Source: Hymenobacter nivis (GTDB lineage: Bacteria; Bacteroidota; Bacteroidia; Cytophagales; Hymenobacteraceae). Taken from it: a stretch of 64,000 bases of DNA. Shown here one piece after another: positions 44,719 through 50,913 of the stretch. The translations under genes and the position numbers were made by a program. Position 1 is the stretch's first letter. The number at the start of each line of letters is the position of its first letter. The notes beneath the pieces were generated by a model. That model did no database searches. It was not told the origin of the DNA and was given only the letters and a program-made list of their open reading frames with translations. The stretch covers positions 2,604,001 to 2,668,000 of the forward strand of contig NZ_CP029145.1 in assembly GCF_003149515.1 (NCBI RefSeq), written 5' to 3'.

Positions 44719-46185
44719 CTAAAAACCTTTGATTTTGCTGTCTACCATTTCGCGCATCACCTTGCTGAACAGCTCCACGAACTGGCCCGGCCGGGTGGTG
44801 TGCGTCACTTTGGTAGCACTGTCGTCCAGCGACTTACGCAGCGAGTTGGTGACGATGCCCTTGTCGAAAAAGCCGGTTTCGACGCGCTGGCCATGCACCA
44901 GGTCGTTGTAATCGGCTGAGCCGAGCTGGAACGGGGCGAAGGCGCGGTCGTTGGCGGCCAGCTCCTTCAGCCAGGGCGTGAAGCCGTAGGCGGGGTTGTC
45001 GAGCAGCTCGCGCAGGGCCCTATAAAAGTCGTCGTGCTTCCAGTCGGCGGGCAGTTGCAGGGTTTTGGCAAACACCGCGTCCATCGTGCCGGGCAGGCCG
45101 TGGGTAAGGAAGGTGGCGAAGAGCTGGAACCGCGTGAGGGCCCGGCCCAGCAGCTGCATGCTCTTGTCGGCGTCGAGCGAGCCGAAGCGCACCGGCCGGT
45201 CGTCCTTCTCCAGGCCGTACTCGAAAAATAGCTCCTGGCCTTGCAGCTCTGACTTGCTGTGGGCCATGAAATCGAACACCGCCAGGGCCCCCACCAACTC
45301 GATGAAGTGGGCGCCGTTGGTTTGGTCGGCGCCGCCCTCCTGGTTGTCGTAGCTCTTGGTCACGGGGTCGGCCAGGTAGTACAACGAGTTGAGGCCCCGC
45401 AGGTTGGTTTCATAGTAGCTGAGGGCCGCCTTAGTTTTGGTAATGAAAAACCGCGAGTCGATGGCGCTTTCCGCGCTGGGGTTCACCTTGAAGTAGGGCA
45501 GCACCGAGAGGCCGCCCATGGGGGCCTCGCGCAGGGCTTTCTCGTTGGGCAGGCGCTGGCCGCCGCTCAGGTCGGGGTAGCGCAGGTTCTTGAGCAGCAG
45601 CGGGAAACCGGCCGCGCCCGTGCCCCCGAAAATAGAGCTGATAAAGAACACCCGGTCACCATCCTGCTCGTTGAAGTTGTTGGCAAAGGCCTGGATTTCG
45701 GCCGAGCCCATCAGCCCGTTCAGCACCACCGAGCCCACGTTGGGGCTACCCTTAAAGCCCACGGTGAGTGGGCTGGCCAGGTTTTCGGGCGTGAAGAGCA
45801 GGTCCACCAAGTGGCGGCTTTCCACCGGCATCCGGTCGTAATGCAGGTAGTCGCGGAAGCTCTCGTTGATGTTGCCGAAGTCGTACACAAAGGCATCCTT
45901 CACGTCGCCGCTACCAGTTTGGGCAATGGCCGAGAGCGTTTTGATGTCGGTGTGGAAGAAGTCGCCCGCCGCCGGAGCCGGCTCCAGGGCCTTACGCAGC
46001 CGGGCGTAGGTTTTGAGTAGCTCCACGGTGCGGTTCATGTCGCCGTTGCGGGCGTCGGGGTCGATGATGATGGGCACCACCGTGTCGCAGTTCTTGATTT
46101 CGACGCCCGCCGCCAGCAGCATTGTCAGCGAGCGAATGACGCGCGAGCCCGTGCCGCCGATGCCGAATAAAAACAGTTTAGCCAT
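44719..46185 (-). CDS. Divergent tubulin/FtsZ-like GTPase
   Basis: 488 residues, cytoplasmic. The N-terminus MAKLFLFGIGGTGSRVIRSL has a Rossmann-type glycine loop (residues 8-15), then IIIDPDARNGD. A tubulin-signature-like loop is FFISSIFGGTGAAGFPLL (about 181-197), matching the GGGTG(T/S)G T4 loop with GGTGAAG. SSIFGGTG after a hydrophobic strand, and the following helix, fit the tubulin/FtsZ nucleotide-binding domain. The C-terminal half is not FtsZ-like in sequence. I assign it to the tubulin-like group (PF13809-type) from motif order. GTP binding is likely; polymerisation is unproven. It is bracketed by two copies of repeat family C. Confidence 0.75.
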   Translation of the reverse strand: MAKLFLFGIGGTGSRVIRSLTMLLAAGVEIKNCDTVVPIIIDPDARNGDMNRTVELLKTYARLRKALEPAPAAGDFFHTDIKTLSAIAQTGSGDVKDAFVYDFGNINESFRDYLHYDRMPVESRHLVDLLFTPENLASPLTVGFKGSPNVGSVVLNGLMGSAEIQAFANNFNEQDGDRVFFISSIFGGTGAAGFPLLLKNLRYPDLSGGQRLPNEKALREAPMGGLSVLPYFKVNPSAESAIDSRFFITKTKAALSYYETNLRGLNSLYYLADPVTKSYDNQEGGADQTNGAHFIELVGALAVFDFMAHSKSELQGQELFFEYGLEKDDRPVRFGSLDADKSMQLLGRALTRFQLFATFLTHGLPGTMDAVFAKTLQLPADWKHDDFYRALRELLDNPAYGFTPWLKELAANDRAFAPFQLGSADYNDLVHGQRVETGFFDKGIVTNSLRKSLDDSATKVTHTTRPGQFVELFSKVMREMVDSKIKGF

Positions 46186-46224
46186 TGAGGTAGAATGGGA
46201 TAGAAGATAAAGGGTCGGGCCCGG

Positions 46225-46330
46225 CCCGGGCTGCCGGCTTTTCGCCGGCTGCCCGGTAATCGCCAGGGCCCCCAGGCTGACCTAACTAATTCAACGATTA
46301 GCGGGCAGCCGGCGAAAAGCTGGCAGCCCG
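46225..46330. repeat. Palindromic repeat, family C, copy 2
   Basis: The left arm (46225-46263) is identical over 39 bases to the left arm of copy 1. The right arm (about 46294-46330) differs at a few bases (GCGGGCAGCC, AAGCTGGCAG). The spacer is shorter and unrelated. It lies upstream of the tubulin-like gene. Confidence 0.93.
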
Positions 46331-46340
46331 CCCCGGGGCC

Positions 46341-46799
46341 CTAGTTAGGCCAGCGCACCGGCGTGGTGCGGGCGCTGGTGGAAAAGGATTTCACCACAAA
46401 CGACCAAAACACAAAAAACAAGGCCCCGAACAGCGCATTCACGCACAAAAAGCCCAGTACGTAACGGTTGTAGGCCGATTGCTCGATGCCTTCCAGCGCC
46501 ACACCGCTGCTGTTGAGGCTCTCCGTGACGACCGAGTGCGCCTGCGAATACGCCAGTGCCGCCGCCGCCACGGCCGTGAGCAGCACGAACAGCAGCCAGT
46601 GCGAAGTTTTGAACAAGGCCGTGGTCATCAGCCGGTTCAGCACCACGTAGTACACCAGGGCCATGCCCAGCGCCACGGCGAAAAATGTGCTGAGGCCCAC
46701 GCCGGGGAAAATGCTTTTTTGGTACACGGGGATGAGCGACGACGGCGCCGGCGTGCCCAGCAAAGCCTGGTAGAGCGAAGTGAAAAGCTGTTGAAACAT
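46341..46799 (-). CDS. Three-TM membrane protein of the stator locus
   Basis: 152 residues. TM helices at about 32-55 (VGLSTFFAVALGMALVYYVV), 66-84 (HWLLFVLLTAVAAAALAYSQ) and 112-136 (RYVLGFLCVNALFGALFFVF). A short periplasmic or cytoplasmic loop HSVVTESLNSSGVALEG lies between the second and third. No family recognised. Its position between the vWA-like lipoprotein and the tubulin-like gene suggests a membrane anchor for one of them. The stop is TAG followed by GGCCCC. Confidence 0.8.
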   Translation of the reverse strand: MFQQLFTSLYQALLGTPAPSSLIPVYQKSIFPGVGLSTFFAVALGMALVYYVVLNRLMTTALFKTSHWLLFVLLTAVAAAALAYSQAHSVVTESLNSSGVALEGIEQSAYNRYVLGFLCVNALFGALFFVFWSFVVKSFSTSARTTPVRWPN

Positions 46800-46846
46800 G
46801 GGGTGGTTTGGGTTGTCAGATTATGTAAAGATTAGGGCCCCAGAGC

Positions 46847-46953
46847 TGTAGCGCGGACTTTATAGTCCGCGGCTCTGAACAGTCGCTGCACGGCCGCCAA
46901 ACGATAATCGGCAGGACGAAGCGAGAGCCGCGGACTACAAAGTCCGCGCTACA
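46847..46953. repeat. Palindromic repeat, family D (TGTAGCGCGGACTTTATAGTC), copy 1
   Basis: 30-base arms TGTAGCGCGGACT... and ...AGTCCGCGCTACA with few mismatches; the interior carries GGCAGGACGAAGCGAGAG. It begins within two bases of the stop of the vWA-like gene. Copies 2 and 3 are at 49995-50079 and about 57201-57281. Confidence 0.92.
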
Positions 46954-46954
46954 T

Positions 46955-48259
46955 TCAGTCCGCCCGCTGCACGCGGATGGGCAAATCGAGGGCTTGCTGG
47001 GCGCTGGGCTGGTCGGCGAAGTAGTCGGCCACGCCCTGCATGACGTCGGTGAGAAGGAAAGTTTTGGGGCCCTGGCGGGCGATGTTGCTGTCGTTGGCGG
47101 TGGAAGTTTGGGCAATCCAGGCGGGCTGCGAGCGGGGCAGCGTGAGGTGCAATAGGGCCCCGGCACCGGGCACCTGGCCCAGCTTTATTTTAGCCAAGTG
47201 CGTGTACTGCTGCAGGTAAGGCTTGCCTACGGCGGCCGGCTCCTGGGCCACGGGCCAGGTGCGCAGCAGCGTGGCGTCGGTGGCGGCGGCGTCGAGGCGC
47301 AGGCCCTGGGTGGCGGCTTTTTGCCACTCGGCGGGCACACCTTTCAGGTCGAGGCCGAACACGACTTCGGCCGGCTCCTTGCGCGTCACGCTCTTGGTGA
47401 AGCTGAGCGTGGGCACGCCGTTCACCGGGTCGGCCTGGTACCATTCGCCCTGGTTCTGGAAGTGGTCGAGGGCGGCGTAGGGCGGCGCAAACCGGGTGTT
47501 GAAGTGGGCCTGGGGCTGGCCGGCCAGCCGCTTCAGCAGCGTGCCGTCGACCTGGCCCACCAGCGCCGGGGCCCCCACCACCCAGATGTAATAGGGCAGC
47601 TTTTCGCCACGCAAAGCCTGCGGGCGGGTGCGATTGCCGGGGTAGAAATTGCCGCGGTAGGCCGACGTGTTGGCGAACACCGACACGGCCAGCGTCGCCG
47701 CGTCGGCGGTGGCCAGGGCGTCCTTCACGTCGGTTTTCACGCGCCAGGTTTCGTCGGCGTTTTTGGGACTGTAGATGAAGTCCGACACGATGATGCTCAC
47801 TGTGCCGGGCCGTTTAGCGTGCAGCTTCAGGGCTTCGGCCAGCATCTGGGGCAGCTCGGTGCCCAGGGCGGGCTTTTGGATGCCGGTGCTCACGGCGCTC
47901 GTCAGGGCCCCGTAGCTGGTGGGCACCAAGATGCGCGGGTCGGCGCCGGTGGCTTCCTTCACGAAGTAGTAGGCCGCGGGGGCCCCGTGCTGGCCGTTCA
48001 CATCAGAAAGCAGCGCAGCCACCGTTTGCTGGAAGTTGCTGCCGGGCTCGCCGGGCGCGTTGGCGTGCATGAAGCCCTGCATCCCGCCCGAGGCGTCAAC
48101 CAACACGTTGATTTGGCTGATTTTATCAGCCGCCAGGGCCCCGGCGGCGGGCTTGCCGCCGGCAATTTTGACGGGCTCGCCGCCGGAGCCGCAGGCCATG
48201 GCTAGCCCGCTCAGCGGCAGCAGCAGGGCATATTTTCTAAGGATCAAAGCTGAACTCAT
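46955..48259 (-). CDS. vWA-like lipoprotein, first gene of the stator locus
   Basis: 434 residues. The start at 48259 gives a lipoprotein signal (ALLLPLSGLAMAC, C23) followed by GSGG, so it is membrane-anchored outside the cytoplasm. A von Willebrand A-like domain begins INVLVDASGGMQGFM with a MIDAS-like D55-x-S57-x-G59, and later VSIIVSDFIYSPKN with an Asp after a hydrophobic strand. The C-terminal half (about 235-434) is beta-rich with no family recognised. vWA domains bind partner proteins through a metal. A TACCTTG box at 48316-48322 (complement), 57 bases upstream, may be the operon promoter. Confidence 0.8.
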   Translation of the reverse strand: MSSALILRKYALLLPLSGLAMACGSGGEPVKIAGGKPAAGALAADKISQINVLVDASGGMQGFMHANAPGEPGSNFQQTVAALLSDVNGQHGAPAAYYFVKEATGADPRILVPTSYGALTSAVSTGIQKPALGTELPQMLAEALKLHAKRPGTVSIIVSDFIYSPKNADETWRVKTDVKDALATADAATLAVSVFANTSAYRGNFYPGNRTRPQALRGEKLPYYIWVVGAPALVGQVDGTLLKRLAGQPQAHFNTRFAPPYAALDHFQNQGEWYQADPVNGVPTLSFTKSVTRKEPAEVVFGLDLKGVPAEWQKAATQGLRLDAAATDATLLRTWPVAQEPAAVGKPYLQQYTHLAKIKLGQVPGAGALLHLTLPRSQPAWIAQTSTANDSNIARQGPKTFLLTDVMQGVADYFADQPSAQQALDLPIRVQRAD

Positions 48260-48457
48260 GCGCCGGAAAACGGACTGAAGGGAGAGGCAACGGGCACCGC
48301 GCGGGTTTCCGGCAACAAGGTAGGGCCGGCGCGCGGCCCGGCCGCTCCTCGCACATAACAGGCCAGACCGACGCAGACAACGCCAAAACAGCCAACGATT
48401 TCGGGCCCTTGGTTGTTGTATTGCCACGGGGCCGTTGGCGGCCCCAGCCGGGAAGGT

Positions 48458-48465
48458 TACCTTTG
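48458..48465 (+). promoter_or_regulatory. -7 box of the FNR-type gene
   Basis: TACCTTTG, exact TAnnTTTG, with TTG at 48435-48437 (20 bases between). It lies 32 bases before the ATG at 48497, in the divergent region facing the vWA-like gene. Confidence 0.75.
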
Positions 48466-48496
48466 CGGCCGCTTGTTTCAGAGACTTAGCTCGTTT

Positions 48497-49513
48497 ATGC
48501 CCAACGTAATTTCCACCGATATCTGCATCGTCGGGGCTGGCCCAGTGGGCCTATTTGCCGTATTTGAAGCCGGCTTGCTCAAGCTCCGCTGCCACGTTGT
48601 TGACGCCCTGGCCCAGCCTGGCGGCCAACTCACCGAAATCTATCCCAAGAAGCCGATTTACGACATCCCAGGCTTCCCCGAGGTGCTGGCCGGCGACTTA
48701 GTGGACAACCTGATGAAGCAGATCGAGCCCTTCCACCCCACTTTCACGATGGGCGAGCGGGTGGAGCGCTTCGCCAAGCTCGACGACGGCACCTTCCAGC
48801 TCTACACCACCGACGGCACCGAGATTCAGTGCAAGGCCGTGGCCATCGCCGGGGGCCTCGGCTCGTTCGAGCCCCGCAAGCCGGCCGTCGAAAACCTCGA
48901 GCGCTTCGAGGGCGGCAAAGGCGTGCATTACATGGTGCGCGACCCCGAGCGCTTCCGCGGCAAGAAAATCGTGATTGCCGGCGGCGGCGACTCGGCCCTC
49001 GACTGGACCAACTTCCTGGCCAACGTGGCCTCGGAGGTGACGCTGGTGCACCGCGGCACCACCTTCCGTGGGGCCGCCGACTCGGCCGAGAAAGTGCAGA
49101 AATTGCACGAAGCCGGCAAAATCAAGCTCGTGTTGAGCTCCAACGTGACGCACCTGCACGGCAACGGCCACTTGCAGGAGGTCACCATCACCGGCAACGA
49201 CGGCGTGGCCGAAACCGTGCCGCTCGACGCCTTCGTGCCACTCTTCGGCCTCACGCCCAAGCTGGGGCCCATCGGCGAGTGGGGCCTGGGCCTGGAGAAC
49301 GACGCGGTGAAGGTGAACACGCTGGATTACAGCACGTCCACCCCCGGCGTGTTCGCCATCGGCGACATCAATACTTACCCCGGCAAGCTCAAGCTCATCC
49401 TCTGTGGCTTCCACGAGGCCGCCCTCATGTGCCAGGGCGCATTCAAATACATCTACCCCGACAAAAAATACACCCTGAAGTACACGACGGTGAACGGGGT
49501 ACCTACTTTGTAA
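48497..49513 (+). CDS. Ferredoxin/flavodoxin-NADP reductase, thioredoxin-reductase type
   Basis: 338 residues. FAD-binding VGAGPVGLFAVFEA (11-24) and PGGQLTEIYPKKPIYDIPGF; NADPH-binding IAGGGDSALDWTNFL; the C-terminal FAD motif VFAIGDINTYPGKLKLIL. It lacks the CxxC of thioredoxin reductases, as the TrxR-type ferredoxin-NADP reductases do. The start at 48497 follows the promoter box. The ferredoxin gene 158 bp downstream is the likely redox partner. Confidence 0.93.
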   Translation: MPNVISTDICIVGAGPVGLFAVFEAGLLKLRCHVVDALAQPGGQLTEIYPKKPIYDIPGFPEVLAGDLVDNLMKQIEPFHPTFTMGERVERFAKLDDGTFQLYTTDGTEIQCKAVAIAGGLGSFEPRKPAVENLERFEGGKGVHYMVRDPERFRGKKIVIAGGGDSALDWTNFLANVASEVTLVHRGTTFRGAADSAEKVQKLHEAGKIKLVLSSNVTHLHGNGHLQEVTITGNDGVAETVPLDAFVPLFGLTPKLGPIGEWGLGLENDAVKVNTLDYSTSTPGVFAIGDINTYPGKLKLILCGFHEAALMCQGAFKYIYPDKKYTLKYTTVNGVPTL

Positions 49514-49524
49514 ATAACAGAAGA

Positions 49525-49642
49525 AGAACGTCATACTCATCTGGCGTCCGCGCAGCCGAAGCGTCTCTACCACGCTAGTAATTAGTTACTTCCCCGATAG
49601 AGATACTTCGGCTGCGCGGACGCCAGATGAGCACGACGTTCT
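49525..49642. repeat. Palindromic repeat, family A, copy 2
   Basis: AGAACGTCATACTCATCTGG and its partner CGCCAGATGAGCACGACGTTCT enclose CCGAAGCGTCTCTAC and AGAGATACTTCGGCTGCG, the family core also present at 38289-38439. It separates the FNR-type and ferredoxin genes. Confidence 0.9.
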
Positions 49643-49671
49643 GCTCTGGCTTTACAGCCCTTACCGATTCT

Positions 49672-49989
49672 ATGGAAAACGACATCCGCATTTACGTGGA
49701 GGAGGCCCCCGGCCAGCGCCGCGAGTTGGAAGCACCTACCGACATGGGCCTGAGCCTGATGGAGCTGCTGAAGGCCAACGACTACCCCATCCAAGCTGCG
49801 TGCGGCGGCATGGCTCTGTGTGCCACCTGCCATGTGGAAGTGCTGGCCGGCCCCGCCCTCCCCGAGCCCCAGGACGCCGAGCTGGACATGCTCGAAACCC
49901 TACCCCACGTGTACGAAGGCTCGCGCCTGAGCTGCCAGATTCGCCTCCATCCCCACACTGATGGCCTGGTGGTGCGCATTGCCGGGTAA
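49672..49989 (+). CDS. [2Fe-2S] ferredoxin, adrenodoxin type
   Basis: 105 residues. Cluster ligands C44-x5-C50-x2-C53 and C88 (AACGGMALCATC, LSCQI). The spacing is that of adrenodoxin/Isc-type ferredoxins. Acidic overall. The start at 49672 (MENDIRIYVEE) is chosen because the upstream 15 codons come from the palindromic repeat. With the adjacent FNR-type reductase it makes a short NADPH electron chain; the acceptor is not in the window. Confidence 0.93.
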   Translation: MENDIRIYVEEAPGQRRELEAPTDMGLSLMELLKANDYPIQAACGGMALCATCHVEVLAGPALPEPQDAELDMLETLPHVYEGSRLSCQIRLHPHTDGLVVRIAG

Positions 49990-49994
49990 GCTGT

Positions 49995-50079
49995 TGTAGC
50001 GTGGACTTTGTAGCCCGCAGCTTTCGCTTCGTCCTGCCAATGACCATGCAGCGCCGCGGACTATGAAGTCCGCGCTACA
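49995..50079. repeat. Palindromic repeat, family D, copy 2
   Basis: TGTAGCGTGGACTTTGTAGC and its partner GACTATGAAGTCCGCGCTACA; the interior CTTTCGCTTCGTCCTGCCAA matches copy 1 in inverted orientation. Confidence 0.9.
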
Positions 50080-50090
50080 TTCAACGATAC

Positions 50091-50126
50091 AAAAAATCCC
50101 TGCCAGTAACTGACGGGGATTTTTTG
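50091..50126. terminator. Bidirectional terminator
   Basis: AAAAAATCCC / GGGATTTTTT between the ferredoxin gene and the convergent gene at 50144, with A and T runs on both sides. Confidence 0.85.
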
Positions 50127-50143
50127 TGGTGGTAAACTAGGCC

Positions 50144-50779
50144 CTAGCGGCGGTGCTTCTTGCTGCTCTTGTGGCTGGCCGTGGCCTTCTTTTTAGAAGG
50201 CGACGGCTTCTTGTGCGAGGTCACTTTTTTGGCGGAGGCTTTGTGCTTGGTTTTGGTGGTGTGGCTGCGGTGGCTCTTGCTGCTCTTGGCGGCACGGGCT
50301 TCCTTTGCACGGGCGGCTTTCGACTTAGTTTTGCTGCTGTGGCTGGCTTTGCTGCTGTGGGTAGCCTTGGAGCTGCGCCGGCTGCTATGGTGGCGGGCGG
50401 CGCGGCGCTCAGAGGCGCGCTCTTCGGCCCGGGCCTCGGCACGGCGGGCAGATAGCCAGGCGGCGTGGCGGGCGGCGTAGGAACGGGTGGTATGGATTTC
50501 GTGGGCGGCTACGCTGGCTTCTTCGGGCCGGGCGTCATCGGCGCTGGCCGTGGCGTGGGCGGTGGCATCGTTTTCGGGCGAAGCAGTAGCGTCAGCGGCA
50601 GCAGCGGCGGCGGCGCGGACGGCTTCGGGCTTCTTGCGGCGCACCGGCATCAGGAAATCGCGCTCGGCGCGCTCGCGCAGGCTCAGCTTTTCTTCGCCGG
50701 GAAGTTTGGTTACGGGCGTCTGGGCGTGGGCCGTGCCCAGGGTCAGGAATAGGGCCGCCAGGGCTAACAACTGCTTCAT
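50144..50779 (-). CDS. Exported Ala/Ser/Lys-rich highly basic protein
   Basis: 211 residues. Signal peptide (MKQLLALAALFLTLGTAHAQ) sets the start at 50779. After LRERAERDFLMPVRRKKPEA comes an Ala-rich acidic-neutral part, then from about residue 105 an almost pure Arg/Ser/His/Lys/Ala tail with SSK, SHK and TKTK repeats. It resembles histone H1-like or SR-type low-complexity tails but is exported, so it may bind polyanions such as LPS or DNA outside the membrane. No family call. The stop is TAG followed by GGCC. Confidence 0.8.
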   Translation of the reverse strand: MKQLLALAALFLTLGTAHAQTPVTKLPGEEKLSLRERAERDFLMPVRRKKPEAVRAAAAAAADATASPENDATAHATASADDARPEEASVAAHEIHTTRSYAARHAAWLSARRAEARAEERASERRAARHHSSRRSSKATHSSKASHSSKTKSKAARAKEARAAKSSKSHRSHTTKTKHKASAKKVTSHKKPSPSKKKATASHKSSKKHRR

Positions 50780-50913
50780 AGTATAATCATTATCCAATTG
50801 GTCGAAAGGCAAAGCTAAGCCCATTCTTGGCAAGATGCAAGTGCCGCCGGGCCCCAACTTGGCCCGGCAGCCGCCCCGTTTGCCCCCGCCCGGGGCCCCT
50901 ATTTACCCCTCTC

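Noticed and set aside
44719-46185. Cell-division FtsZ
   Set aside because: Only the nucleotide loops agree; the T4 loop is GGTGAAG and the C-terminal half has no FtsZ features or FtsA-binding tail.
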